64,000 nt of DNA, from the NCBI RefSeq assembly GCF_945882965.1, contig NZ_CAMCWY010000005.1, positions 57,439-121,438 on the forward strand, written 5' to 3'. Shown here one piece after another: positions 8,693 to 16,817 of this stretch. Both the position numbers and the translations under genes were made by a program. Each line of letters opens with the position of its first letter. The stretch's first letter is position 1. Below the pieces are notes generated by a model. The model made no database searches and was not told the origin of the DNA. It was given only the letters and a program-made list of their open reading frames with translations. The stretch comes from Sphingorhabdus sp. EL138 (GTDB taxonomy: Bacteria; Pseudomonadota; Alphaproteobacteria; Sphingomonadales; Sphingomonadaceae).

Positions 8693-10642
8693 ATGATGAA
8701 CGACGAACAAGGACCCAAAAGCAACCCGATGCTCCGCAACTTGGCCATTTGGTCGGCGATCATTGTCGCGCTTTTGCTTGTGGCTTCTATGTTCAGCGGG
8801 TCATCCACCCAGACCAACGGCATCACCTATTCGTCGTTCCGCGATAAGGTTGAGTCTGGCGAGGTTAAGGCCGTAGCCATCGCGCCAGAGCGCATCAGCG
8901 GCAAGCTGCAGAATGATGAAACGTTCGTCACAATCCCGCTGCCAAATGACAGCAGCCTTGTCCCCCTGCTGCGGGAAAAAGGCGTGGTGATTGAAGTCAA
9001 AACTCCAGAACAGCCAAGCCTGCTGCTCCTTCTGGTTTATCAGGCCCTGCCATTCTTACTCATCCTTGGCATCGCATTCTTTGTCTTGCGGCAAATGCAA
9101 AAGGGCGGCGGCGCGGGCGGTGCCATGGGCTTTGGCAAGTCAAAGGCGAAATTGCTGACTGAAAAGCATGGCAAGGTGACGTTTGACGACGTGGCCGGCA
9201 TTGATGAGGCCCGTGAAGAGCTTCAGGAAATTGTCGAGTTTTTGAAAGATCCGCTTAAGTTCAGCCGCCTTGGTGGCAAGATCCCTAAGGGCGCTTTGCT
9301 GGTTGGCTCGCCAGGTACTGGCAAGACGTTGCTCGCCCGCGCAATTGCTGGTGAGGCTGGCGTGCCTTTCTTCTCCATCTCCGGTTCTGACTTTGTCGAA
9401 ATGTTTGTCGGCGTTGGTGCAAGCCGCGTACGCGACATGTTTGAACAGGCAAAGAAAAACGCACCCTGCATCGTCTTTATTGATGAAATTGACGCGGTGG
9501 GTCGCAGCCGTGGTGCTGGCCTTGGCAATCAGAATGATGAGCGCGAACAGACTTTGAACCAGTTGCTGGTCGAAATGGACGGTTTTGAAGCCAATGAAGG
9601 CATCATCATCGTTGCCGCAACCAACCGTCCTGACGTCCTTGACCCGGCCCTGTTGCGTCCTGGCCGATTCGACCGTCAGGTAGTTGTGCCGCGTCCGGAT
9701 ATTGATGGGCGTGTCAAAATCCTTGCCGTACATATGAAAAAGGTTCCGTTGGCACCTGATGTCGATGGCCGCGTGATCGCCCGCGGTACGCCGGGTTTCT
9801 CCGGCGCTGACCTTGCCAACCTTGTGAACGAAGCTGCCTTGCTTGCCGCACGTCGTGGCAAGCGGTTGGTCGCTATGCAAGAATTTGAGGATGCCAAAGA
9901 CAAGGTAATGATGGGCACCGAACGCAAGTCGATGGTCATGACCGAAGATGAAAAGAAAATGACTGCCTATCATGAGGCCGGCCACGCAATAGTGTCGATA
10001 CATGAGGCCGCATCTGACCCGATCCACAAGGCAACTATCATCCCGCGTGGCCGTGCCTTGGGTATGGTCATGCGCCTGCCCGAGCGGGACAATTACAGCT
10101 ATCATCGCGATAAAATGCACGCCAACCTGTCTGTATCCATGGGCGGACGCGTGGCGGAAGAGTTAATCTTCGGCTATGACAAGGTCAGTTCAGGCGCATC
10201 CAGCGACATCCAATATGCAACCAGCCTTGCGCGCGACATGGTCACCCAATGGGGCATGTCGGATGCGATGGGCCCGCTGCAATATGAAGAGCGTCAAGAA
10301 GGCTATCTCGGCTATGGCATGTCGCAACGGTCCGCTATGTCGGATGAGACCGCACGAAAGATTGATGCCGAAATCCGCAAGCTAGTTGAGGGCGGGCATC
10401 AACGGGCGACCGAGTTGCTGACGTCGCATAACGAACAATTGCACCTGCTGGCCAACGCACTTCTGGAATTTGAAACGCTCTCGGGCGACGAAATCAAACA
10501 GCTTTTGGAAACGGGCAAATTTGAACGTGACGATGGCAAGATCGTCAAGCCGTCGTCCATTCCAACGGTGGGCACAGCCATACCAAAGGCGGGACGCGGC
10601 AAATCTGCACCAGTCGGAGGCGCAGCGCCACAGGGTGCCTAG
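8693..10642 (+). CDS. ftsH: ATP-dependent zinc metalloprotease FtsH
   Basis: A membrane-bound AAA+ protease that degrades misfolded membrane proteins and regulators. Three start codons lie together (GTG 8690, ATG 8693, ATG 8696); 8693 sits best behind AAGG. Two transmembrane segments (about 14-34 and 105-125) flank the periplasmic domain. The AAA module has Walker A GSPGTGKT near residue 205, Walker [13 protein letters not shown] and the second region of homology ending in RPGRFDRQV. The zinc motif HEAGH lies near residue 426. The glycine/alanine-rich C-terminus is short. It follows tilS after about 110 bases. Confidence 0.97.
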   Translation: MMNDEQGPKSNPMLRNLAIWSAIIVALLLVASMFSGSSTQTNGITYSSFRDKVESGEVKAVAIAPERISGKLQNDETFVTIPLPNDSSLVPLLREKGVVIEVKTPEQPSLLLLLVYQALPFLLILGIAFFVLRQMQKGGGAGGAMGFGKSKAKLLTEKHGKVTFDDVAGIDEAREELQEIVEFLKDPLKFSRLGGKIPKGALLVGSPGTGKTLLARAIAGEAGVPFFSISGSDFVEMFVGVGASRVRDMFEQAKKNAPCIVFIDEIDAVGRSRGAGLGNQNDEREQTLNQLLVEMDGFEANEGIIIVAATNRPDVLDPALLRPGRFDRQVVVPRPDIDGRVKILAVHMKKVPLAPDVDGRVIARGTPGFSGADLANLVNEAALLAARRGKRLVAMQEFEDAKDKVMMGTERKSMVMTEDEKKMTAYHEAGHAIVSIHEAASDPIHKATIIPRGRALGMVMRLPERDNYSYHRDKMHANLSVSMGGRVAEELIFGYDKVSSGASSDIQYATSLARDMVTQWGMSDAMGPLQYEERQEGYLGYGMSQRSAMSDETARKIDAEIRKLVEGGHQRATELLTSHNEQLHLLANALLEFETLSGDEIKQLLETGKFERDDGKIVKPSSIPTVGTAIPKAGRGKSAPVGGAAPQGA

Positions 10643-10662
10643 TTTTAAGCTTTTTATTGCGG

Positions 10663-10703
10663 CCTCAACGCCTTACCCTCCCCAGGGGGAGAGAGAGTTG
10701 AGG
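10663..10703 (+). promoter_or_regulatory. Hairpin covering the ribosome-binding site of the next gene
   Basis: Bases 10663-10669 (CCTCAAC) pair perfectly with 10697-10703 (GTTGAGG), and an inner stem pairs 10678-10682 (CTCCC) with 10687-10691 (GGGAG) around a four-base loop. The GAGG of the outer 3' strand lies seven bases before the ATG at 10711 and is the best ribosome-binding site there, so the fold would mask it. It could also slow transcription out of ftsH, but no T-run follows, so a classical terminator is unlikely. Confidence 0.45.
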
Positions 10704-10710
10704 TCGCAAA

Positions 10711-11070
10711 ATGAAATATGCTGTGCTTGTGGTCATGGGTGCTCTGTTGTGCGCCGTCCCTGCAAACGCTATGGACGTTGAAACCTTTTTTGCGAAAGCT
10801 GTGACATTGCAGAAAAAGGGGCTTGGCTCAGTCTTTGCAAAAGACCTGAAGCCCATGATCCGCGTTATTGAAGAAGCGGCGAAGTTGGTCAAAGCTGAGA
10901 GTGAAACCGCGCGCGCCGCAGGGCTCCCCTTGTTCTGCGCGCCCAAGAAATACCCACTGAACGCAGAGCAGTTCATTGGCGAATTCAGCCGGAATCCCAA
11001 AGAACGCCGACAGCTTCAGTCAGTCCGCGATGCGTGGCGCGAAATAGTCATCCGCCGTTTTCCCTGCTAA
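10711..11070 (+). CDS. Small secreted protein with two cysteines, Rap1a-like pattern
   Basis: A 119-residue protein with a clear Sec signal peptide (hydrophobic to ANA at residue 20). The mature part is a helical domain that ends exactly in FPC. Two cysteines (76 and 119) could form a disulphide. The spacing CAPKKYP, then a helix containing EFSRNPKERRQL, then a terminal FPC resembles the Rap1a/Tai immunity fold seen in many small periplasmic proteins, but this is pattern matching by eye. It sits alone downstream of ftsH, behind a hairpin that may mask its ribosome-binding site. No function is assigned. Confidence 0.6.
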   Translation: MKYAVLVVMGALLCAVPANAMDVETFFAKAVTLQKKGLGSVFAKDLKPMIRVIEEAAKLVKAESETARAAGLPLFCAPKKYPLNAEQFIGEFSRNPKERRQLQSVRDAWREIVIRRFPC

Positions 11071-11183
11071 AAATGCGCTAAAGATGAAGCGCAGTCCGCA
11101 TACCTCCGCCGACGCCGGAAGGCGTGGAACGTCGCGCGATGTTTGGGTGGCGCAAGATCTCTCAAGCGATCTTGGGCGGACCT

Positions 11184-11448
11184 AGGGTCAGGACCTATTA
11201 AATCCACCTTCGCGGCGTCAAAATGGCAAAGATATCGAAGTAAAATGTCCGCCGCAGGCAATTATTCTGCCTGAAAGGGCATTTTGCTTTGAGATCGAAG
11301 CCATTTTGACGTCCTTCGGATTTGACCCATTTTGTCCATTGCCACGTTGGCAAGCTTGGACTCAGAACCACTAAGTCCTGCGCTTACCGCCTTGCACTGA
11401 ACAAAATGGCCTCAAACCGCGAAGGTGGATTTAATAGGTCCTGACCCT
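11184..11448. repeat. Inverted-repeat element, 265 bases, GGGTCAGGACC family (long copy)
   Basis: Perfect 32-base inverted arms at 11184-11215 and 11417-11448 begin AGGGTCAGGACCTATTAAA. Directly inside lies a second 12-base inverted pair (CGTCAAAATGGC at 11216-11227 against 11300-11311). Bases 11205-11247 are identical to 13914-13956 in the second copy. No open frame of note lies inside. This looks like a non-autonomous mobile or REP-type element. It fills most of the gene-free stretch 11071-11511; the rest of that stretch holds only the rpoZ terminator and an unremarkable 113 bases after the upstream gene. Confidence 0.8.
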
Positions 11449-11455
11449 AAAGCCT

Positions 11456-11483
11456 CAAAAGAAAAGGCCCGGACGAGCCGGGC
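11456..11483 (-). terminator. Rho-independent terminator of rpoZ
   Basis: On the minus strand GCCCGG (11483-11478) and CCGGGC (11472-11467) form a six-pair GC stem with a five-base loop, followed by CTTTTCTTTT. It lies 28 bases past the rpoZ stop codon. Confidence 0.8.
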
Positions 11484-11511
11484 ATGTTTCATTCAATACG
11501 GATATTGAAAA

Positions 11512-11856
11512 CTACCGGTCGTAATCGCGCTGCATACCTGCGCCGCGTGCTGGCGCAGCGGCGGTCAAACGCAGAGCTTCGGCGGACAGGCTGATCGAGC
11601 CGACTTCATCGGCTTCTTCATCCTCATCAACCTGAACCTTCTGAAGCGACTGCACGAGGCCTTCTTTCAATTGGTCCGGACGAACGGTTTCCTCAGCGAT
11701 TTCGCGCAAAGCAACGACCGGATTTTTATCGCGATCACGGTCAACGGTCAGTTCAGCGCCACCAGAGATTTCACGCGCACGTTCGGCGGCGAGTAATACA
11801 AGGTCAAACCGGTTGGTGATCTTGTCGATGCAATCTTCAACAGTAACGCGTGCCAT
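11512..11856 (-). CDS. rpoZ: RNA polymerase omega subunit
   Basis: The small subunit that helps assemble and stabilise RNA polymerase by clamping beta-prime, and part of a ppGpp-binding site in proteobacteria. The 114 residues start [20 protein letters not shown] and continue with [11 protein letters not shown] and [10 protein letters not shown], the conserved omega core. The C-terminal half is acidic, then alanine-rich, as in other alphaproteobacteria. It is a single gene with its own terminator, divergent from the phospholipase D-family gene. The hydrolase gene spoT/rel that often follows rpoZ is not beside it here. Confidence 0.95.
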   Translation of the reverse strand: MARVTVEDCIDKITNRFDLVLLAAERAREISGGAELTVDRDRDKNPVVALREIAEETVRPDQLKEGLVQSLQKVQVDEDEEADEVGSISLSAEALRLTAAAPARGAGMQRDYDR

Positions 11857-11917
11857 ATTGGCTCCTGATTCTTCGTAAATTCGAGAAGATACCAGAGCTT
11901 AGAGATAACAGGCCAAA

Positions 11918-13159
11918 ATGTCAATGAAAAGGGCGGGTCGCTTGCCGTGCGCTGCGCAAAGCGGTATCGCTAGCAACATGACAGTGCAATCAGGCATGCT
12001 CGGATTCCCCGGAACGCACTTTCAGGTCGCGGGCCATGACTTGCACTTGGTTCATCAGCCGCAAGATCGACTCAACGCCGTTTTGCAGCTTATCGCGATA
12101 GCGCAAAAATCGATTCACATGTTTTTTTACATGTTTTGTGCCTATGAAACTGGCCGGGAAGTGCGCGACGCGCTCGTTGCTGCAGCGACACGCGGTGTGC
12201 ACGTGCAATTGATTATAGACAGCTTTGGATCACCACAGGTGAGCAATCGATTTTTCGACTCTTTGGTTGACGCCGGTGGCAACTATCACAGTTTCAGCGC
12301 CCGCAAGGGCCTTGGTTACCTCATCCGCAATCACCAAAAGATACTGATCATTGACGGCGCACACGCGCTTGTGGGAGGCTTCAATATCGCCGACTCCTAT
12401 TTCGGGCGTGCCGGTGACGATAGCTGGGAAGATCTCGGCATAATCGTGTCTGGCCCGCAGGCGCAACGGCTAAGCGATTATTTCGAAGATGTGGCGCAGG
12501 CGTCGAACGGCGGCCACGTAAGCTTCCGGCAGATCCGCAATATCATTCGACAATGGCGCCCCGGAATTGGTCAAGTGCAATGGCTGTTGGGCGGGCCAAC
12601 CAACCGCATTTCGCCTTGGGCACTCACGTTCAAGCGATCATTGGATACGGGCAAGAGATTTGACATCGTTTCCGCCTATTTTTCGCCGTCCCAAACCATA
12701 TTGCGACGCCTTGCCAAGACCGCAAGGCGCAACAAAGGGTCGCGCCTCGTCATGGCCGGAAAAACCGATAATGGCGCAACGATTCCCGCTGCGCGTGGGC
12801 TTTACCGCTATTTGTTGCGGCGTAAGACCCGGATATTCGAATATCAACCGCGCCCACTCCATATGAAGCTGATGGTCATTGATGACACGGTCTATATTGG
12901 TTCGCCCAATTTAGATGTCCGAAGCATGTTTATCAATCTGGAGATTATGGTGCGCATCAAGGACGCTGGCCTTGCGTTGCATATGCGCACACTGATTGAC
13001 GGGCTTGTCTCCCAATCGGAAGAGCAGACACGGATTTTGTTACGGCGACGGGACACTATTTGGAGCCGGTTTTGGTCCGGCCTTGCCTATTTTTTAGTCA
13101 ATTCGGTTGATTACACGATTGGCCGTCGGATTAAACTCGGTTTGATCCGCAACAGTTAA
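11918..13159 (+). CDS. Phospholipase D-family phosphatidyltransferase (cardiolipin synthase-like)
   Basis: A protein of up to 413 residues; ATG 11978 (MTVQSGMLG) is an alternative start that gives 393. Two HKD motifs are complete: HQKILIIDGAHALVGGFN near residue 139 and HMKLMVIDDTVYIGSPN near 314, with the expected H-x-K-x4-D spacing, so it should be an active transphosphatidylase or phospholipase. No transmembrane segments are evident at the N-terminus, unlike E. coli ClsA, so it resembles ClsB-type enzymes. It converges on a PmtA-like methyltransferase, suggesting shared phospholipid metabolism. Its stop codon abuts a GGTCAGGACC repeat. Confidence 0.8.
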   Translation: MSMKRAGRLPCAAQSGIASNMTVQSGMLGFPGTHFQVAGHDLHLVHQPQDRLNAVLQLIAIAQKSIHMFFYMFCAYETGREVRDALVAAATRGVHVQLIIDSFGSPQVSNRFFDSLVDAGGNYHSFSARKGLGYLIRNHQKILIIDGAHALVGGFNIADSYFGRAGDDSWEDLGIIVSGPQAQRLSDYFEDVAQASNGGHVSFRQIRNIIRQWRPGIGQVQWLLGGPTNRISPWALTFKRSLDTGKRFDIVSAYFSPSQTILRRLAKTARRNKGSRLVMAGKTDNGATIPAARGLYRYLLRRKTRIFEYQPRPLHMKLMVIDDTVYIGSPNLDVRSMFINLEIMVRIKDAGLALHMRTLIDGLVSQSEEQTRILLRRRDTIWSRFWSGLAYFLVNSVDYTIGRRIKLGLIRNS

Positions 13160-13173
13160 GGTCAGGACCTTAA
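13158..13173. repeat. Solo GGTCAGGACC repeat at a convergent gene junction
   Basis: AAGGTCAGGACCTTAA fills the whole gap between the stop codon of the upstream plus-strand gene (TAA 13157-13159) and that of the minus-strand methyltransferase (complement of TCA 13174-13176). It matches the outermost part of the inverted-repeat arms at 11184 and 13894 and is itself almost palindromic. Confidence 0.6.
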
Positions 13174-13800
13174 TCATTCTTTCCAGCCCCAGAACAGATG
13201 GCAAGGCAGCACATTCCATATGGCATAACCATTGTCGATCTTGCGGAAATGCGGAGCCATGAAATCACGTGCACGGGCGCGGAATTGATAGACCAGAAAT
13301 GCGCCGCCAGGCCGGATCGCCTTTGCTGTTTGCTCCGCGATTACCGGGCCAAGATTATTGGGGAGCGTCGAAAATGCCAGGCCGGAGAGAATATAGTCGG
13401 CATGTGCAAACCCGAAATTGTTAATGATTGCCTTCACATCCGCTGCCGAGCCATGGACAGCGATGAAGCGGCTGTCGCGCACAATATGACGCATATATGA
13501 GACAAAATCTTCTTTAAGATCAATGACCAGCAACGTCGCATCGGGGCGCATGCGGTCCAAAATGGGCAAACAGAACGTACCGATGCCCGGGCCATATTCC
13601 ACGAACAATTTGGTGTTGTCCCAATCAACCGGGGCAAGCGTTTTTCCCACGGTGAAGGATGATGACCGGATGATTGACCCGACCATCACCGGATGTTTGA
13701 TAAAGCCTTTAAAGAAGATAGCCCGAGGGCCAAAAAGGCGGCTTGCACGGCTTTTCATGCGGGTCAGCGCCGTCGTTTTAGCCAAGCTTGAAGATATCAT
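13174..13800 (-). CDS. SAM-dependent methyltransferase, PmtA-like
   Basis: A 208-residue class I methyltransferase. Motif I reads VEYGPGIGTFCLPIL (about residues 68-82) with the acidic ribose-binding residue in LLVIDLKEDF. The pattern is that of the small soluble phosphatidylethanolamine N-methyltransferases (PmtA) of alphaproteobacteria and of rRNA adenine dimethylase-like folds. The N-terminal segment is basic and could touch membranes. Its position convergent with a phospholipase D-family enzyme supports a lipid head-group substrate, but this is inference. The C-terminus ends CHLFWGWKE. Confidence 0.7.
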   Translation of the reverse strand: MISSSLAKTTALTRMKSRASRLFGPRAIFFKGFIKHPVMVGSIIRSSSFTVGKTLAPVDWDNTKLFVEYGPGIGTFCLPILDRMRPDATLLVIDLKEDFVSYMRHIVRDSRFIAVHGSAADVKAIINNFGFAHADYILSGLAFSTLPNNLGPVIAEQTAKAIRPGGAFLVYQFRARARDFMAPHFRKIDNGYAIWNVLPCHLFWGWKE

Positions 13801-13893
13801 AAGATGGATCCGGGGGAATTTATCACGAAACAGTCACACGCGTAAATTGATGCAGGACGGGTAACTGCGTTTAGCAACTAACTGTTCCACTTA

Positions 13894-13995
13894 GGGTCAG
13901 GACCACTTAAATTCACCTTCGCGGCGTCAAAATGGCAAAGATATCGAAGTAAAATGGCCCCAAAACGCGAAGGTGAATTTAAGTGGTCCTGACCC
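13894..13995. repeat. Inverted-repeat element, 102 bases, GGGTCAGGACC family (short copy)
   Basis: Perfect 30-base arms at 13894-13923 and 13966-13995 begin GGGTCAGGACCACTTAAA. The 42-base centre contains the same GTCAAAATGGC segment as the 265-base copy. Relative to that copy the arms differ at three positions, and each change is matched in the opposite arm, so the potential hairpin is preserved. The element lies just upstream of the ABM-fold gene; the open frame reading into it from 14036 is not used. Confidence 0.85.
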
Positions 13996-14035
13996 GAGCT
14001 TGCATTGCAGATCAAATCAGTCTTATGCCGCAGCC

Positions 14036-14359
14036 ATGGCAAAGCTAAACTGCAGCACTGTATCGGTTATATTTGTGGCGCAGCGCACGGAGTTGGACGC
14101 CGATGGCTACGGGAGGGCTGCCGCGATGATGGATGAACTCGCCGCACGACAAGAGGGCTATGTTGGCGTGGATTCGGTGCGTGGCGCAGATGGCCTTGGT
14201 ATAACGGTCAGCTATTGGACCGACGAGGCCAGTGCAAAAGCATGGTGCGATCATCCTGATCACGCTGCAATTCGCGATGCTGGCCGGGACCGATGGTATT
14301 CGGATTACAGCCTGCATGTCGCGCAGGTGACGCGAAGTTATGATTGGAAAAAGCCATGA
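14036..14359 (+). CDS. Antibiotic biosynthesis monooxygenase (ABM)-fold protein
   Basis: A 107-residue ferredoxin-like protein. ATG 14036 (MAKLNCSTVSVIFVAQR) is chosen because the longer frame starts inside a repeat element. Features of the family are the AARQEGYVGVDSVRG strand, the ITVSYWTDEASAKAWCDHPDH segment and a final helix. Such proteins are typically dimeric haem-degrading or quinone-forming oxygenases, or have no known activity. Its stop overlaps the start of the MFS transporter by four bases (ATGA), so the pair is co-translated. This suggests a shared small-molecule stress role, not proven. Confidence 0.75.
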   Translation: MAKLNCSTVSVIFVAQRTELDADGYGRAAAMMDELAARQEGYVGVDSVRGADGLGITVSYWTDEASAKAWCDHPDHAAIRDAGRDRWYSDYSLHVAQVTRSYDWKKP

Positions 14360-15660
14360 GCGCGGTTCAATCTATCCCCAATAGCCGCATTGTCGTGCTG
14401 TTCCTCGTCATGCTTGTAGCGGCGGCTGGCAATACCGCGATGCAGTCCGCCCTTCCCGCAATCGCCAGCGAATTGGATATGCCCGACGTGTGGGTCAGCT
14501 TAGCCTTTAGCTGGTCTGCGTTGTTATGGGTTATCACTGCACCCAAATGGGCGCGCCTGTCGGATCGCCGGGGCCGCAAGCAATTGATGAGTGTCGGCAT
14601 CATCGGCTTTGTTGCCTCGATGGGCATGTGCGGGCTGGTGCTGTGGCTTGGGCTGGCTGGCCTGATTGGTCCAGTGGTTACCTTCATCCTGTTTGCCTTG
14701 TTCAGAAGCCTCTATGGCGGTTTTGGTTCAGCTGCCCCACCTGCTGTTCAGGCCTATGTCGCCGCACGCACTGAACGCGCCGAGCGCACCAAGGCGCTAT
14801 CGATGCTTGCATCATCTTTTGGCGTTGGCACCGTTATTGGCCCTGCCACCGCGCATTATTTTCTGTTCCCACCTTTCGGCCTGGCTGGACCGCTCATTAT
14901 GTTTGCCGCCTTTGGTGTGGCCGTGTTGATTGCGTTGCATGTTCAATTGCCCAATGACACCCCGCGTTTTGAGGCGCGCGGTGCCGTTGCGACTTACCCC
15001 AATTCAGCTTCGATGAATTCGCCGGATGATGAAGATGTCCACGGTGATGCCTTGGGGTCCGCGTTGCCCACCCACAGAATCCGCCTGCCATGGCGGGATA
15101 GCCGAATGGCATCCTGGCTCATTGCAGGTTTGATCGGTGGCCATGCACAGGCAATCATTTTGGGCGTGGTGGGTTTTCTGGTGCGCAACCGGCTGGGATT
15201 GCAGGATCGTCCGTGGGAGGCTGTGCAAGCCAGCGGCTCAGTTATGCTCATTGGCGCAATGGCGACCTTGTTGGCACAATGGGGCCTCATCCCCATGCTA
15301 TCACTTGCCGCGAGAAGTTCCGTACTCGTGGGCGCGATCCTCGCGTTAGTAGGCACGATCTTGACAGGCATCAGCTTTGATTTTTATGGCATTAGCACTG
15401 GCTTTGCCATTGCCTCGCTTGGTTTTGGCCTGTTCCGGCCGGGCTTTATGGCGGGTGCATCTCTAGCAGTCCATCGGCATGAACAAGGCGACGTTGCGGG
15501 CAAGATCGCCTCGATCAATGGTGCGGCCTATATTTTCGCGCCTGCGGTTGGCGTTGCATTGTTCAATTATTGGGAACCTGCCACATTCATCCTGATTTCT
15601 GCGTCTTTGCTGTTCCTGATCATTTGGGGGCGGCGCGCGTTGGTGGTACCGGAAACCTAG
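14356..15660 (+). CDS. MFS transporter (drug/metabolite efflux type)
   Basis: A 434-residue major facilitator protein starting at ATG 14356; a TTG frame four codons upstream is not needed. The segment KWARLSDRRGRKQLM between helices 2 and 3 is the MFS motif A typical of DHA1 antiporters. About 12 hydrophobic helices are visible, with a central cytoplasmic loop around residues 205-245. It is probably a proton-coupled exporter; the substrate is unknown. It is coupled to the ABM-fold gene upstream. A stretch of imperfect GGGCCGAC...GACCC dyad followed by T-poor sequence lies about 60 bases after the stop and may be a weak terminator. Confidence 0.85.
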   Translation: MSAVQSIPNSRIVVLFLVMLVAAAGNTAMQSALPAIASELDMPDVWVSLAFSWSALLWVITAPKWARLSDRRGRKQLMSVGIIGFVASMGMCGLVLWLGLAGLIGPVVTFILFALFRSLYGGFGSAAPPAVQAYVAARTERAERTKALSMLASSFGVGTVIGPATAHYFLFPPFGLAGPLIMFAAFGVAVLIALHVQLPNDTPRFEARGAVATYPNSASMNSPDDEDVHGDALGSALPTHRIRLPWRDSRMASWLIAGLIGGHAQAIILGVVGFLVRNRLGLQDRPWEAVQASGSVMLIGAMATLLAQWGLIPMLSLAARSSVLVGAILALVGTILTGISFDFYGISTGFAIASLGFGLFRPGFMAGASLAVHRHEQGDVAGKIASINGAAYIFAPAVGVALFNYWEPATFILISASLLFLIIWGRRALVVPET

Positions 15661-15832
15661 GCCATGGACTGCCTTCATCATTTCGGGTGTGTTAAGGGCC
15701 ATGCCGAATTTGGACAAAAAAAGGGCCGACCGGAGCCGACCCTTCAAAAGTCTTTAGGAGAGGATGCCTATAAGGCTTTTCCCGTATGGCTAGGTTTCAT
15801 TTATTGTGCAAGTGCGAACAGTGCAATTACTG

Positions 15833-15847
15833 TTGCAAATGATGCAA
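15833..15847. promoter_or_regulatory. Candidate LysR-type operator (T-N11-A dyad)
   Basis: TTGCA at 15833-15837 and TGCAA at 15843-15847 form a perfect dyad around five bases and contain the T-N11-A core (15834-15846) recognised by LysR regulators. It lies about 95 bases upstream of the LysR gene. Neighbouring GTGCAA and CTGCAA copies suggest more than one half-site. Confidence 0.4.
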
Positions 15848-15941
15848 CTGCAATTTATAGGTTTATGGTGATTTTCGTGGCATTTGCACGATCGCGAAAG
15901 CAGAAATGTTTTGTTGCAGCGCGACAAAATTAGGAGATGAT

Positions 15942-16817
15942 ATGCGCAGATTGCCACCCCTACGCTCGCTGGAAGCCTTTTTGCGCGTCGCTAAGCTGGG
16001 TTCGGCGAAAGCTGCCGCGAGCGAACTCGCATTATCTCCACCCGCGCTCAGCCGTCGTATCAAGGCTCTGGAAGACTTCATCGGCAAGTCCCTGTTTGAT
16101 CGCCGCGCACAAGCGATGGTCATTAATGCGGATGGCGAGACACTTCTGGCGGCCGTTGAACCCGCGATGGACGCAATGGCAGAGGCGGTTGACGAGTTGG
16201 CCGGTCGTGGCGGAGAATATCGCCTGCGTCTGGGACTCTTGCCCCTCTTCGGTTCGCAAAGACTGATTCCGCGCTTGCCTGAACTGCGTAAGGCGTTCCC
16301 GAAGCTTCATATCGATGTGGACACATCAGGCCATGCCGAAAATCTGCTGGGAGATGTCGTCGACGCAGCCATCATTATCGCAGCAGACGTCGACCCCAAG
16401 CTTTACAGTGTCCGCTTGGACCGCAATCTTGTTTACGCCATCGCCTCTGAAAAATGGGCAAAGGAGCATAAGGTCGAAAAGCCTGAGGACCTCGCAAAGT
16501 ACACAGTCATGGTCCACAGTGACATGCCTTTGATATTTGACGCATGGCGGCAGGCCATGGGGGCCCCCCGCCTGAAGCCGGCTGCGATCGATAGCCTTGA
16601 TAGCGGCGCATTGATGCTGGAGGCCGCCGCAAACGGTCTTGGCGTTGCCATCATGCACGGAAGCCACTTCTCCGACGCGCGCGACCCGCGCCTGACACGG
16701 CTTTTCAGTGCAGAAGTCGAAAGCCCCTACAGCTATTACTTTGTGTGCCGCCCCCGCGCGCTAAAGCAGAGAGCCGTGAAAATCTTTCACGACTGGTTGT
16801 TGAAGGCAGGCGTATAA
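15942..16817 (+). CDS. LysR-family transcriptional regulator
   Basis: A 291-residue regulator starting at ATG 15942 with AGGAG seven bases upstream; the longer frame from 15906 lacks a site. The N-terminal winged HTH (LRSLEAFLRVAKLGSAKAAA, then LALSPPALSRRIKALED) is complete and the type I substrate-binding domain follows. The pattern is GcvA-like, with an arrangement PLRSLEAF at the start. The regulated genes are not obvious: the MFS gene upstream is on the same strand and xseB lies downstream. A dyad at 15833 fits autoregulation. Confidence 0.9.
   Translation: MRRLPPLRSLEAFLRVAKLGSAKAAASELALSPPALSRRIKALEDFIGKSLFDRRAQAMVINADGETLLAAVEPAMDAMAEAVDELAGRGGEYRLRLGLLPLFGSQRLIPRLPELRKAFPKLHIDVDTSGHAENLLGDVVDAAIIIAADVDPKLYSVRLDRNLVYAIASEKWAKEHKVEKPEDLAKYTVMVHSDMPLIFDAWRQAMGAPRLKPAAIDSLDSGALMLEAAANGLGVAIMHGSHFSDARDPRLTRLFSAEVESPYSYYFVCRPRALKQRAVKIFHDWLLKAGV

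Noticed and set aside
9140..10120. 326-codon minus-strand open frame inside ftsH
   Set aside because: It is entirely antisense to the AAA and protease domains of FtsH and has no family resemblance.
15664..15933. 89-codon plus-strand frame between the MFS and LysR genes
   Set aside because: Begins immediately after the MFS stop, runs through the likely operator and ends at the LysR ribosome-binding site; composition is not protein-like.
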